This document shows positions 8,624 to 16,769 of a stretch of DNA of 64,000 nucleotides, piece after piece; position 1 is the first letter of the stretch; the number at the start of each line of letters is the position of its first letter. Position numbers and translations under genes: made by a program. Source of the DNA: Janibacter alkaliphilus (GTDB lineage: Bacteria; Actinomycetota; Actinomycetes; Actinomycetales; Dermatophilaceae); the NCBI RefSeq assembly GCF_013408565.1, contig NZ_JACBZX010000001.1, positions 1,674,001-1,738,000 of the forward strand, in the 5' to 3' direction. The notes below the pieces were generated by a model. It was not told where the DNA came from, did no database searches, and saw nothing but the letters and a program-made list of their open reading frames with translations.

Positions 8624-9073
8624 GTGGCATCCGGTGCCCCGTTCGCCATCACCCCCACCATGCTCGCCCGGGCCGCGACCATCGGCGCGGTCAGCGCCAC
8701 GCTCAGCGCGCGGGAGAACGTACGGGCCTGGCGGGTGACCGAGATCGGCGCCGGCCTCGGCCTCGGCGGGCTGGTCGCCGCCGCCGCCAGCGGCGCCGTG
8801 GACCCCTCGCGCCTGCTCGGAGCCGACGCCGTCGAGACCGGCGAGGCGTCGCTGCCCGTGGCCGTCGGGATCGGCGCCGGGACGGCCGTGGCCGTCGTCG
8901 CGGTCAGCGAGATCGGGCTGCGGCTGCAGGGTCGCTTCGAGGAGTGGTCCGACCGGGTCACCGGCCGCCCGCGCCTGACCGTGGCCCTGCTCGCCGCCGC
9001 GATCAGCCTGGGCACCGACCTCGTCGAGCGCCAGGTCTCCGGGCTGCCCGAGGAAGCCACCGCGACGAGCTGA
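8624..9073 (+). CDS. Small predicted membrane protein, function unknown
   Basis: 149 residues, not recognised. Four hydrophobic, Gly/Ala-rich segments are visible at about 8-30, 38-59, 77-101 and 118-134, suggesting a small multi-spanning membrane protein. The GTG at 8624 is preceded by GCAGGAGACC. It stands alone between the tRNA-Tyr terminator and a convergent dehydrogenase. Confidence 0.65.
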   Translation: MASGAPFAITPTMLARAATIGAVSATLSARENVRAWRVTEIGAGLGLGGLVAAAASGAVDPSRLLGADAVETGEASLPVAVGIGAGTAVAVVAVSEIGLRLQGRFEEWSDRVTGRPRLTVALLAAAISLGTDLVERQVSGLPEEATATS

Positions 9074-9127
9074 GCGGCCCGCCGCCGATCCGCCACGACA
9101 GGCGCTGGGCACGGTCCGTCCGGGGGC

Positions 9128-10240
9128 TCAGCCGTCGCCGAGGGTGATGATCTGCCGCAGCGCGGCCCCCGAGGCCAGCTTGTCCATGCCGGCGTTGATG
9201 TCGCTCAGCGCGATCCTCCCGGAGACCAGGCGCTCCACCGGCAGCCGACCCTGGCGCCAGAGATCGGCGAAGACCGGGATGTCCCGCGCCGGTACGGCGG
9301 AGCCGAGGTAGCTGCCGACGATGCTGCGACCCTCGGCGACCAGCCCGAGCGGGGAGACGCTGATCCGGGCGTCCGGGTGCGGCAGGCCGACGGTGATCGT
9401 CACCCCGCCGGGGCCGGTGAGCGCCACCGCCGACTCCAGCGCGGCGGCGTGCCCCACCGCCTCGACGACCACCCGTCCGCGCACCCCCTGCTCGGCGGCC
9501 TGCTCCGGGGTGAGCACCTGGTGCGCACCGAGCTCGCGTGCCACCGCCAGCTTGGACTCCACCCGGTCCACGGCGACGACATCCACCCCGGGCTCGGCGA
9601 GCGCGGTGAGCACGGCGGCCATGCCGACGCCACCGAGCCCGACGACCACGACGGTGTCACCCGCGCGCGGGCGCCCGACGTTGCGGACCGCGCCGCCGCC
9701 GGTGAGCACGGCGCAGCCGAGCAGCGCGGCCACCTCGGCCGGCACGTCCGGTTCCACCGGCACCACCGAGCTGCGGTCCAGCACCGCGTGCGTGGCGAAG
9801 GCGGACGCCCCGAGGTGGTGGTGCACGCTCTCGCCGTCGCGGGTCAGCCGGCGACCGCCGCCGACGAGCTCGCCGGCGGCATTCGCCGCGCTGCCGGGCG
9901 TGCACGGCGCCGCGCCGTCGCTGGCGCAGGCGTCGCAGCCGCCACAGCGGGGGAGGAAGGTCAGCACCACCCGGTCGCCGGTCTCCAGGTCGGTGACCTG
10001 CTCGCCGAGCGCCTCGACGATGCCGGAGGCCTCGTGCCCCAGCAGCATCGGGACCGGGCGGGGCCGGTTGCCGTCGACGACCGACAGGTCGGAGTGGCAC
10101 AGCCCGGCCGCCTCGATCCGCACCAGCACCTCGCTCGGACCGGGCTCGGCCAGCTCCAGCGTCCCCACGCTCAGCGGTCGGGACGACGCGTACGGCGCGC
10201 CCGCGCCGATCGTCTCGAGCACGGCACCCTCGATCTGCAT
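9128..10240 (-). CDS. Zinc-dependent alcohol dehydrogenase (MDR superfamily)
   Basis: NAD(P)-dependent oxidation of an alcohol or reduction of an aldehyde, 370 residues. The N-terminal GroES-like domain has the catalytic cysteine in GLCHSD and the GHEASGIVEALG motif. The structural zinc loop reads CGGCDACASDGAAPC. The Rossmann domain contains VVVVGLGGVGMAAV. The general layout matches the class III-like and mycothiol-associated branch, but the substrate is not determined. The ATG at 10240 is preferred, because an upstream in-frame start at 10273 would add only a charged 11-residue leader. Confidence 0.87.
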   Translation of the reverse strand: MQIEGAVLETIGAGAPYASSRPLSVGTLELAEPGPSEVLVRIEAAGLCHSDLSVVDGNRPRPVPMLLGHEASGIVEALGEQVTDLETGDRVVLTFLPRCGGCDACASDGAAPCTPGSAANAAGELVGGGRRLTRDGESVHHHLGASAFATHAVLDRSSVVPVEPDVPAEVAALLGCAVLTGGGAVRNVGRPRAGDTVVVVGLGGVGMAAVLTALAEPGVDVVAVDRVESKLAVARELGAHQVLTPEQAAEQGVRGRVVVEAVGHAAALESAVALTGPGGVTITVGLPHPDARISVSPLGLVAEGRSIVGSYLGSAVPARDIPVFADLWRQGRLPVERLVSGRIALSDINAGMDKLASGAALRQIITLGDG

Positions 10241-10338
10241 GCTTCTGACCCCTTCGTCACGGCTGCGCCGCACCGCTCCGGTGCGCTGCTCGCACGCTAC
10301 CGGGGCGCCGTGCCCGCCACCGGTGCCGACCCGGCAGG

Positions 10339-10797
10339 ATGGGGCGGGTGAGCGACCCCGCGCCCGAGCAGCAGCACGCCCCCGACCGCTACCCGCACCA
10401 GGTCAGCGTGCCCACCCGGTGGAACGACAACGACCGCTTCGGGCACGTCAACAACGCCGTGCACTACCTCGTCATGGACACCGTCATCAACGACTGGCTC
10501 TACGCCCACGGCTTCGACGTCACCGCCGACGGGAGCACCGCCAACCTCATCCCGGAGACCGGCTGCCGCTACCTCGCCGAGATCTCCTACCCGGACACCT
10601 TCGAGGTCGGGCTGCGGGCGACCCACGTCGGCCGGACCAGCGTGCGCTGGGAGTGCGCCATGCGTCGCGGCAGCGACGGGGTGCTCGTCGCGGTCGCCAC
10701 CTCGGCGCACGTCTTCGTCGGCGCCCAGGACCGACGTCCGGTGCCGGTGCCGGAGGTGCTGCGCCCGCACCTGGAGGCGCTGCACGTCACGGGGTGA
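10339..10797 (+). CDS. Acyl-CoA thioesterase, hotdog fold (4HBT type)
   Basis: Hydrolyses acyl-CoA esters; 152 residues, one hotdog domain. The family signature TRWNDNDRFGHVNNAVHY lies at residues 27-44, with the aspartate of NDND in the catalytic position. The ATG at 10339 gives the full frame. A GTG at 10348, three codons in, is also plausible because GGGGCGGGTGAGC resembles other actinobacterial starts. Transcribed away from the dehydrogenase. Confidence 0.85.
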   Translation: MGRVSDPAPEQQHAPDRYPHQVSVPTRWNDNDRFGHVNNAVHYLVMDTVINDWLYAHGFDVTADGSTANLIPETGCRYLAEISYPDTFEVGLRATHVGRTSVRWECAMRRGSDGVLVAVATSAHVFVGAQDRRPVPVPEVLRPHLEALHVTG

Positions 10798-10808
10798 GCC
10801 CAACCGAT

Positions 10809-10838
10809 TTCACCGCGCGGGGCGGGGGCGTGTAACCT
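10809..10838 (+). promoter_or_regulatory. Promoter of tRNA-Thr
   Basis: TTCACC at 10809-10814 and TAACCT at 10833-10838, spaced 18 bp, 24 bases before the tRNA. The upstream edge CCGATTT is also found at the rpsL and rpsJ promoters. Confidence 0.5.
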
Positions 10839-10862
10839 CACCGAGGCGCCCGCGCGGCGCAC

Positions 10863-10935
10863 GCCCCCTTAGCTCAGTCGGCAGAGCGTTTCCATGGTAA
10901 GGAAAAGGTCGTCGGTTCGATTCCGACAGGGGGCT
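10863..10935 (+). tRNA. tRNA-Thr (GGT)
   Basis: 73 nt. Acceptor GCCCCCT/AGGGGGC, D arm GCTC/GAGC, anticodon stem TTTCC/GGAAA with loop ATGGTAA (anticodon GGT at 10896-10898), T-loop TTCGATT. CCA not encoded. Confidence 0.95.
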
Positions 10936-10977
10936 CTGGTCCGGCCGCCTCGCCGAGCGCGAGGCCCGGTACCTCAC

Positions 10978-11051
10978 GGCGGGGTAGCTCAGCTGGTTAG
11001 AGCGCACGACTCATAATCGTGAGGTCGCGGGATCGAGTCCCGCTCCCGCTA
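10978..11051 (+). tRNA. tRNA-Met (CAT), elongator type
   Basis: 74 nt. D arm GCTC/GAGC, anticodon stem CACGA/TCGTG, loop CTCATAA with CAT at 11012-11014, T-stem GCGGG/CCCGC. The acceptor GGCGGGG/TCCCGCT ends in G-U pairs on both sides. The paired 1-72 end and the absence of three G-C pairs in the anticodon stem argue against an initiator tRNA. Confidence 0.92.
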
Positions 11052-11067
11052 CGCAGGACGCGACGCT

Positions 11068-11094
11068 GCCCCGGGCTCGGCTTGAGCCCAGGGC
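11068..11094. terminator. Hairpin after tRNA-Met
   Basis: GCCC-C-GGGCTC at 11068-11078 pairs with GAGCCC-A-GGGC at 11084-11094, with one mismatch. It ends the tRNA-Thr/tRNA-Met unit and overlaps the -35 box of the rpmG promoter. Confidence 0.55.
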
Positions 11095-11111
11095 GTGTCG
11101 TGGAATATTCT
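11082..11111 (+). promoter_or_regulatory. Promoter of rpmG
   Basis: TTGAGC at 11082-11087 and TATTCT at 11106-11111 with an 18-bp spacer. Untranslated leader of about 110 bases before the GTG start. Confidence 0.6.
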
Positions 11112-11228
11112 GGCGCGTCGGTTCGCTGTGCCCCCTGTCGGGTCGCGAGCATGCTGCGAGCCGGTCCGACGTCCGCCGCGAGCGCGGCGACCATCCGCAT
11201 GAAGAGTGTCTGAGAGCAGGTAGTAGCC

Positions 11229-11399
11229 GTGGCCAGCAAGAGCGCTGACATCCGTCCCAAGATCACGATGGCTTGCACCGAGTGCAAGGAGCGGAACTAC
11301 ATCACCAAGAAGAACCGTCGGAACAACCCCGACCGTCTCGAGCTGGCGAAGTTCTGCCCGCGGTGCCGCACCCACACCCCGCACCGCGAGACCCGCTGA
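11229..11399 (+). CDS. rpmG: 50S ribosomal protein L33 (zinc-ribbon form)
   Basis: 56 residues starting at GTG. The translation contains [19 protein letters not shown] and ends [15 protein letters not shown]. Two CxxC pairs make this the zinc-binding form of L33. In actinobacteria L33 commonly stands just upstream of the hadA-hadB genes, as here. The gene has its own promoter and a strong terminator. Confidence 0.97.
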   Translation: MASKSADIRPKITMACTECKERNYITKKNRRNNPDRLELAKFCPRCRTHTPHRETR

Positions 11400-11443
11400 T
11401 CCCAGGCGAGCACCTGGCGCACCCGTCCTGACGGGTCACGCCT

Positions 11444-11482
11444 ACGACGCCGCCCCGGCCACCTCGGCCGGGGCGGCGTCGT
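11444..11482. terminator. Terminator of rpmG
   Basis: Perfect 17-bp stem, ACGACGCCGCCCCGGCC at 11444-11460 with its complement at 11466-11482, 5-nt loop, followed by CGTTCTCC. Confidence 0.85.
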
Positions 11483-11492
11483 CGTTCTCCCC

Positions 11493-11498
11493 TAGGCT
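11493..11498 (+). promoter_or_regulatory. Leaderless-type -10 box of hadA
   Basis: TAGGCT followed by six bases (GTGGCC) and the ATG at 11505. The same TAGG[CG]T-GTGGCC-ATG arrangement precedes the synthase at 22206. Confidence 0.55.
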
Positions 11499-11504
11499 GT
11501 GGCC

Positions 11505-11951
11505 ATGGCCGTCAACGAAGCCTTCGCCGGGCGCACCTACCCGCTCACCGAGCCGTTCAGCGTGGGGCGCGAGCACATCCGCGACTTCGCCACCGCGGTC
11601 GGCGCCACCGCGCCCGAGCACCACGACGTCGAGGCCGCGAGGGCGGCCGGCTACGACGACCTGGTGGCCCCGCCCACCTTCGCCGTCGTCCCGGCGCAGC
11701 GCTGCGACGCCCAGTTCGTGGCCGACCCCGAGGCGGGCGTCGACTTCAGCCGTGTGGTGCACGGCGAGGAGCGCTTCGTCCACCACCGTCCGGTGGTCGC
11801 CGGCGACGAGCTGCGCGGCCGGCTGACCATCGACGCGATCCGCTCCGCCGGCGGGCACCAGATGGCGACCACCCGCAGCGAGCTGCTGGACGCCGACGAG
11901 GAGCTGGTCACCACCGTCTACTCGACCATCGTCATCCGAGGAGGCGAGTGA
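11505..11951 (+). CDS. hadA: Hotdog-fold dehydratase subunit, HadA-like
   Basis: MaoC-like N-terminal-type subunit of a (3R)-hydroxyacyl-thioester dehydratase; 148 residues. It starts MAVNEAFAGRTYPLTEPFSVGREHI and lacks the catalytic D-x-N-P-x-H motif, which the next gene supplies, as in the HadA/HadB heterodimers known from mycobacterial type II fatty acid synthesis. The stop overlaps the hadB ATG (TGATG), so the two are translationally coupled. Start chosen by the -10 box spacing. Confidence 0.85.
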   Translation: MAVNEAFAGRTYPLTEPFSVGREHIRDFATAVGATAPEHHDVEAARAAGYDDLVAPPTFAVVPAQRCDAQFVADPEAGVDFSRVVHGEERFVHHRPVVAGDELRGRLTIDAIRSAGGHQMATTRSELLDADEELVTTVYSTIVIRGGE

Positions 11952-12388
11952 TGGCTCGCAGCGAGCAGCCCCTGACCCTGGCCCAGGTGAGCGTCGGCGA
12001 CGAGCTGCCGGCCCGCACCATCCACGTCGACCGCGCCACCCTCGTGCACTACGCCGGTGCCAGCGGCGACCGCAACCCGATCCACTGGGACGAGCGCTTC
12101 GCCACCGGCGTCGGCCTGCCCGACGTCATCGCTCACGGCATGTGGACCATGGGCGCCGTCGTCGGCGTGGTCACCGACTGGGTGGGCGACCCCGGCCGGG
12201 TCGTCGAGTACGGCACCCGCTTCACCAAGCCGGTCGTCGTGCCGCACGACGGCGGCGCCGACGTCGAGGTCACCGGCACCGTCAAGAGCGTCGACGAGGA
12301 CACCCGTCGCGCCGTGGTCGCCCTGACCGTGCGCGCCGACGAGGACAAGGTGCTCGGCCGCACCGACGTCACCGTGCAGCTCGCCTGA
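11951..12388 (+). CDS. hadB: MaoC-like dehydratase catalytic subunit, HadB-like
   Basis: Catalytic partner of HadA, 145 residues. The hydratase 2 motif GDRNPIHWDERFATG supplies the catalytic Asp/His pair, followed by GLPDVIAHGMW. The pair would dehydrate (3R)-hydroxyacyl thioesters. Its stop overlaps the murB ATG, so hadA-hadB-murB form one tightly coupled unit. Whether the substrate is ACP- or CoA-bound in a likely mycolate-free organism cannot be told. Confidence 0.88.
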   Translation: MARSEQPLTLAQVSVGDELPARTIHVDRATLVHYAGASGDRNPIHWDERFATGVGLPDVIAHGMWTMGAVVGVVTDWVGDPGRVVEYGTRFTKPVVVPHDGGADVEVTGTVKSVDEDTRRAVVALTVRADEDKVLGRTDVTVQLA

Positions 12389-13464
12389 TGCCGGAGCAGA
12401 CCCACGCCCCGCTCGCGCCCCTGACGACGATGCGGGTTGGCGGCCCTGCACGCCGCCTGGTGACCGTCACCTCCACCGACGAGGCGATCGCCGCGCTGCG
12501 GGAGATCGACACCGCCGGCGAGCCGCTGCTCGTGCTCTCCGGCGGCTCCAACCTCGTCGTCGCCGACGCAGGCTTCGCCGGCACCGTGCTGCAGATCGCC
12601 ACGCGCGGGGTCGAGGTGCTCTCCGCCGACCGGTGCGGCGGCGTGGTGGTCCGGGTCGCCGCTGGCGAGCCGTGGGACCCCTTCGTCGCCCGGGCGGTCG
12701 CCGAGGGCTGGTCCGGCATCGAGGCGCTCTCCGGCATCCCCGGTCTGGTCGGGGCCACCCCCATCCAGAACGTCGGCGCCTACGGCCAGGAGGTCGCCCA
12801 GACCATCGCCTCGGTGCGGACCTGGGACCGCCAGGAGCAGGCGGTGCGCACCTTCGCCAACGCGGACTGCGAGTTCACCTACCGGCACTCCCGCTTCAAG
12901 GGGCACGACCGCTACGTCGTCCTCGAGGTCACCTTCCAGCTGGTCCTCGGGGACCTCTCGGCGCCGGTCGCCTACGCCGACCTGGCCACCCAGCTCGGGG
13001 TCGAGCAGGGTGCACGGGTCCCGCTGGCCGACGCCCGCGAGGCGGTGCTGGCGCAGCGACGGCGGCGCGGCATGGTGCTCGACGAGCCCGACCACGACAC
13101 GTGGAGCTGCGGGTCCTTCTTCACCAACCCGATCCTCACCGAGGCCGAGCACGACGCGCTCATGGCGCGAGCCGCGGAGCGACTGGGCGCGGACGGGCCG
13201 GTCCCGCCGCGCTTCCCCGGGGGCGCGGACGGCATGGTCAAGACGAGCGCCGCGTGGCTGATCGACAAGGCCGGCTTCGGGAAGGGCTACGCGATGCCCG
13301 GGCCGGCCGCGCTCTCGACCAAGCACACCCTGGCGATCACGAACCGGGGGAGCGCCAGCGCGGCCGACGTCGCCGCGCTGGCCCGCGAGGTGCGGGACGG
13401 GGTGGCGGACGCCTTCGGGGTCACCCTCGTCAACGAGCCGGTCTTCGTCGGCCACGAGCTCTGA
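12388..13464 (+). CDS. murB: UDP-N-acetylenolpyruvoylglucosamine reductase
   Basis: NADPH- and FAD-dependent reduction completing UDP-MurNAc for peptidoglycan, cytoplasmic, 358 residues. The FAD domain has LSGGSNLVV and the SGIPGLVGATPIQNVGAYG loop. TYRHSRFK carries the active-site arginine, CGSFFTNP the proton-donating serine and NEPVFVG the C-terminal glutamate. The start ATG overlaps the hadB stop. The hadA-hadB-murB order is common in actinobacteria. Confidence 0.96.
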   Translation: MPEQTHAPLAPLTTMRVGGPARRLVTVTSTDEAIAALREIDTAGEPLLVLSGGSNLVVADAGFAGTVLQIATRGVEVLSADRCGGVVVRVAAGEPWDPFVARAVAEGWSGIEALSGIPGLVGATPIQNVGAYGQEVAQTIASVRTWDRQEQAVRTFANADCEFTYRHSRFKGHDRYVVLEVTFQLVLGDLSAPVAYADLATQLGVEQGARVPLADAREAVLAQRRRRGMVLDEPDHDTWSCGSFFTNPILTEAEHDALMARAAERLGADGPVPPRFPGGADGMVKTSAAWLIDKAGFGKGYAMPGPAALSTKHTLAITNRGSASAADVAALAREVRDGVADAFGVTLVNEPVFVGHEL

Positions 13465-13469
13465 GACCG

Positions 13470-13496
13470 GCGCCGACTCCGGGGCCCCGTCGGCGC
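13470..13496. terminator. Hairpin after murB
   Basis: GCGCCGAC at 13470-13477 pairs with GTCGGCGC at 13489-13496, with inner GGGG/CCCC pairing. A smaller CTCAGC/GCTGAG hairpin follows near 13530. Confidence 0.6.
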
Positions 13497-13561
13497 AGGT
13501 CCGCAGACGCTCACCTTCGCCCTACCCGCTCAGCGTGCAAGCTGAGGGGATCCAGCTGCCT

Positions 13562-13629
13562 AGGGGGTTGCGGGGGAGAGGGGCGGTGGGGAGAGGGGCG
13601 GTGGGGTCTCAGGAGGGGGGTGGGGAGGA
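13562..13629. other. G-tract cluster, possible G-quadruplex region
   Basis: Runs of four to six G recur about nine times, with a 15-bp direct repeat GGGGAGAGGGGCGGT in the middle. It lies at the junction of the convergent murB and adenosine deaminase genes and runs into the last codons of the latter. The spacing allows several quadruplex folds on the plus strand. Confidence 0.5.
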
Positions 13630-14679
13630 GAGCCAGGTGTCGATGTCGGCCAGGGTGGTCGCGCGCAGGTCGGCGGGCATGAGGCTGGCTCGCACCGAGC
13701 CGCGGGCCAGCTCGGCCAGCGCCGCGTCGTCCAGCCCGTGCACCGTGCGGGCGGTCTCGTACTGGTCGAGCAGCCGGGAGCCGAAGAGCAGCGGGTCGTC
13801 CGCCCCGAGCGCCACCGTGGCCCCGGCCTCCAGCAGCCGGCGCAGCGGCACCTGCTCGGCCTCGCCGTAGACCCCGAGGGAGACGTTGCTGCCCGGGCAC
13901 ACCTCGAGGGCCACCCCGTCGCGGACCAGCCGCTGCAGCACCGCCGGGTCCTCGACCGCGCGCACCCCGTGGCCCAGCCGGTCCGGGCCCAGGGTGTCCA
14001 GGGTCCGGATGATCGCCTCCGGCCCGAGCAGCTCGCCGGCGTGCGGCACCAGCGCCAGGCCGGCCCGGCGGGCGATGGCGAAGGCGGGCGCGAAGTCACC
14101 CGTCTCGCCGCGCCGCTCGTCGTTGGACAGCCCGAAGCCGAGCACCGACCCCGGGCCGTCACCGGCGTGCAGCGCGGCCAGCCGCGCCAGGGTGCGCGCC
14201 TCCAGGGGATGGCGCACCCGGCTCGCCGCGACGAGCACCCCGACCTGCGCAGCCCCGGTCACCGCGGCGCCCGCCGAGACCTGCCGTGCCTCGTCGAGGA
14301 CGATCTCCAGCGCCGGGGTGATCCCCCCGACGAAGGGGGCGTAGGAGGTCGGGTCGACCTGGATCTCCAGCCAGCGCGACCCCTCGGCCCCGTCGTCCAG
14401 CGCCGCCTCGCGGACGATCCGGCGCATGTCCGCCTCGCCCTGGACGACGTGCCGGGCCGCGTCGTAGATCCGTTGGAAGCGGAACCAGCCGCGCTCGTCG
14501 GCCGCGGACAGCTCCGGCGGCCACCCGCCACGCAGGGTCTCCGGCAGCCGCAGCCCGTGGCCGTCGGCCATGTCGCGCACCGTCTGCACGCGCATCGACC
14601 CGGTGAAGTGCAGGTGCAGGTGCGCCTTCGGCAGGGCGCGCAGGTCGCGACCCGGGCCCCCGCCCGTGGGACCGCTCAG
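13609..14679 (-). CDS. Adenosine deaminase family protein, probable CTG start
   Basis: Hydrolytic deamination of adenosine or a related aminopurine; 356 residues with the proposed start. Later metal and catalytic motifs are present: VPHAGELLG, RLGHGVRA, EVCPGSNVSLG and GADDP. The first ATG in frame (14595) would drop the N-terminal metal-binding H-x-H. That motif is encoded just upstream, in LPKAHLHLHFTGSM. There is no ATG, GTG or TTG upstream in this frame. The only sensible initiator is CTG at 14679, which overlaps the previous gene's stop as CTGA, with GAGGG upstream. The family is certain and the start is inferred. Confidence 0.8.
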   Translation of the reverse strand: MSGPTGGGPGRDLRALPKAHLHLHFTGSMRVQTVRDMADGHGLRLPETLRGGWPPELSAADERGWFRFQRIYDAARHVVQGEADMRRIVREAALDDGAEGSRWLEIQVDPTSYAPFVGGITPALEIVLDEARQVSAGAAVTGAAQVGVLVAASRVRHPLEARTLARLAALHAGDGPGSVLGFGLSNDERRGETGDFAPAFAIARRAGLALVPHAGELLGPEAIIRTLDTLGPDRLGHGVRAVEDPAVLQRLVRDGVALEVCPGSNVSLGVYGEAEQVPLRRLLEAGATVALGADDPLLFGSRLLDQYETARTVHGLDDAALAELARGSVRASLMPADLRATTLADIDTWLSSPPPS

Positions 14680-15182
14680 AGGTCGCCCTCGTCGCCCTCG
14701 TCGTCGACCACGACGTGCACCGCGGCCTCCTCGGCCGAGGCGGCGCCGGCGTCCACGCCGACGTCCTCGCCGAGCGCCTCCTTCTCGACGTCCGGGCCGT
14801 CGCCCTCGTCCGGGGCGACCAGCCGACCGGCGCGCTCGTCGCCGACCTGGGCGTCGTCGCCGATCCAGTCCTGGTCGGCGTCGATGGCGTCCGGGTCGTC
14901 ACCACCGACCCGGTCCACGTCCAGCCCGGACTCGTTGTCCGGGGCGCCGTAGGCGCTGGTCGGGTCCGGCACCTCCTGCCGGATCCGGTCCTCGATGGTC
15001 TCGTCCTCGTCGTCGAAGCCGGCGAGGTCGGCCCGCGGCCGGTCGTCGGTGACGTACCCGGTGTCCAGGACGTCCTCGCCGAGCTCGCCGTCGAGGGTGT
15101 CCTCGGGCTGCAGCTGGTCGGTGTCGCCGAGGATCCCGCTCGGCAGGTCGGCGGCGTCGCTCTCGCGGGGGGAGTCGCTCAT
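14676..15182 (-). CDS. DUF5709-type acidic protein
   Basis: 168 residues, strongly acidic and probably disordered. It contains the DTDQLQPEDTLDG and EDVLDTGYVTDDRP blocks seen in the actinobacterial DUF5709 family, and ends in a run of Glu/Asp. No enzymatic motif, no signal peptide. The ATG overlaps the aminotransferase stop (TGATG), and its own stop overlaps the proposed CTG start of the adenosine deaminase, so three genes form one coupled unit. Function unknown. Confidence 0.75.
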   Translation of the reverse strand: MSDSPRESDAADLPSGILGDTDQLQPEDTLDGELGEDVLDTGYVTDDRPRADLAGFDDEDETIEDRIRQEVPDPTSAYGAPDNESGLDVDRVGGDDPDAIDADQDWIGDDAQVGDERAGRLVAPDEGDGPDVEKEALGEDVGVDAGAASAEEAAVHVVVDDEGDEGDL

Positions 15183-16474
15183 CAGTTCTCCTTCGTCAGC
15201 TGCTCGGCGGCCGCCAGCAGCACGCAGGTCGCCACGGTCTCCATCGCCGCGGTGACCTCCTCGACGGGCGGCATCGTCGGGGCGAGGCGGATGTTGGTGT
15301 CCTCCGGGTCCTGGCCGTAGGGGAAGGAGGCGCCCGCCGGGGTGAGCGCCAGCCCGGCCTCCTTCGCCAGGGCCACCACCCGGGAGGCGGTCCCGGGCAG
15401 CACGTCGAGGCTCACGAAGTAGCCGCCGGCCGGCGAGTTCCACGAGGCCACCTCGTAGCCGCCGAGGCGCTCGCTCAGCACCCGGTCCACCTCGGCGAAC
15501 TTGGGCGCGATGATCTCGCGGTGCCGGGCCATGTGCGCCCGCACCCCGGCGGCGTCGCCGAAGAGCTCGACGTGGCGCAGCTGGTTGACCTTGTCCGGCC
15601 CGATCGAGCCCTTGCCGAGGTGGGCGAGGTACCAGGCGACCTGATCGGTGGAGCAGCCGAGGAAGGCGACCCCGGCGCCGGCGTAGGTGATCTTGCTCGT
15701 CGAGGCGAAGGTCAGCGGCCGGTGCGGGTTCCCGGCGGCCGCGGCCAGGCTGAGGATGTCGGCGCTCTTCGCCTCGTCCTCGGTGAGGTGGTGCACCGCG
15801 TAGGCGTTGTCCCAGAAGATCTTGAAGTCCGGCGCCGCGGTCTCCATCGCGGCCAGCCGGGCGGCCACCTCCTGGGTGCACACCGAGCCGGTCGGGTTGG
15901 CGTAGGTGGGCACGATCCACATGCCCTTGATGCTGGGGTCGTCCTTGACCAGGGCGGCGACGGCCTCGGCGTCCGGGCCGTCCGGGGTCATCGGGACGGT
16001 GACCATCCCGATGCCGAGCTCCTCGAGCAGGGCGAAGTGGCGGTCGTAGCCGGGCACCGGGCAGACGAAGGTGAGCGACTCCTCCTGGGACCACGGGCGC
16101 GGGCTGTCCACGCCGCCGAAGAGCAGCAGGTCGACCAGGCAGTCGCGCATCATCGTCAGGCTGCTGTTGCCGCCGGCGGCGAGCTGGTCGGGCTGCACCC
16201 CGAGCAGCTCGGCGAAGATCTCCCGCAGCTCGGCCAGGCCCTGCAGGCCGCCGTAGTTGCGCACGTCGGTCCCGGACCGGTCCCGGGTGCTGCTGGGCAG
16301 CCGCAGCAGGGCGTCGGAGAGGTCCAGCTGGGCGGCGCTCGGCTTGCCGCGGGTGACGTCGAGGCTGAGGCCCTCGGCGACGAGGTCGCCGTGGGCGGAG
16401 CGCTGCCGGTCGCGGAGCGCGACGAGCTCCTCCGGGGCCATCTGGGACAGGGGTCGGGGCTGCGGGTCGGTCAC
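15182..16474 (-). CDS. Aspartate aminotransferase, subgroup Ic type
   Basis: PLP enzyme interconverting aspartate/2-oxoglutarate and oxaloacetate/glutamate; 430 residues. LDVTRGKPSAAQLDLS near the start and the PLP lysine in FASTSKITYAGAG are typical of the distinct Ic group first described in Corynebacterium. WDNAYAVHHL and the ANPTGSV loop bind the cofactor. GTG at 16474 is used; longer upstream frames enter the promoter and tRNA region and have no similarity. Confidence 0.88.
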   Translation of the reverse strand: MTDPQPRPLSQMAPEELVALRDRQRSAHGDLVAEGLSLDVTRGKPSAAQLDLSDALLRLPSSTRDRSGTDVRNYGGLQGLAELREIFAELLGVQPDQLAAGGNSSLTMMRDCLVDLLLFGGVDSPRPWSQEESLTFVCPVPGYDRHFALLEELGIGMVTVPMTPDGPDAEAVAALVKDDPSIKGMWIVPTYANPTGSVCTQEVAARLAAMETAAPDFKIFWDNAYAVHHLTEDEAKSADILSLAAAAGNPHRPLTFASTSKITYAGAGVAFLGCSTDQVAWYLAHLGKGSIGPDKVNQLRHVELFGDAAGVRAHMARHREIIAPKFAEVDRVLSERLGGYEVASWNSPAGGYFVSLDVLPGTASRVVALAKEAGLALTPAGASFPYGQDPEDTNIRLAPTMPPVEEVTAAMETVATCVLLAAAEQLTKEN

Positions 16475-16633
16475 GGCGTGGATTCTTCCACCGATCGCCG
16501 GGTTCGCGGATCTCGGGCCCTCTGCCGTATGGTGGACCTTCGGTTGATCTCGACCACGATCCCGGCGTGCCCTCGCGGTGCCCGGTCGGGGACAGGTCGG
16601 CCGCGGGTCCCGGTCCCCGACGCCGAGGCCCGA

Positions 16634-16706
16634 AGGGCAGTGGCTCAATTGGTAGAGCACCGGTCTCCAAAACCGGCGGTTGGGGGTTCGAGTCCCTCCT
16701 GCCCTG
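16634..16706 (+). tRNA. tRNA-Trp (CCA)
   Basis: 73 nt. Acceptor AGGGCAG/CTGCCCT, anticodon stem CCGGT/ACCGG with loop CTCCAAA (CCA at 16667-16669), T-loop TTCGAGT. Position directly before secE is the standard bacterial arrangement. A TATGGT hexamer at 16528-16533 may be its -10 box. Confidence 0.96.
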
Positions 16707-16769
16707 CGTTGCACGACACCTGGTCGCGCAGCGAGGTGGACATCCACGACGAGCTGAAGAGGACACGAC

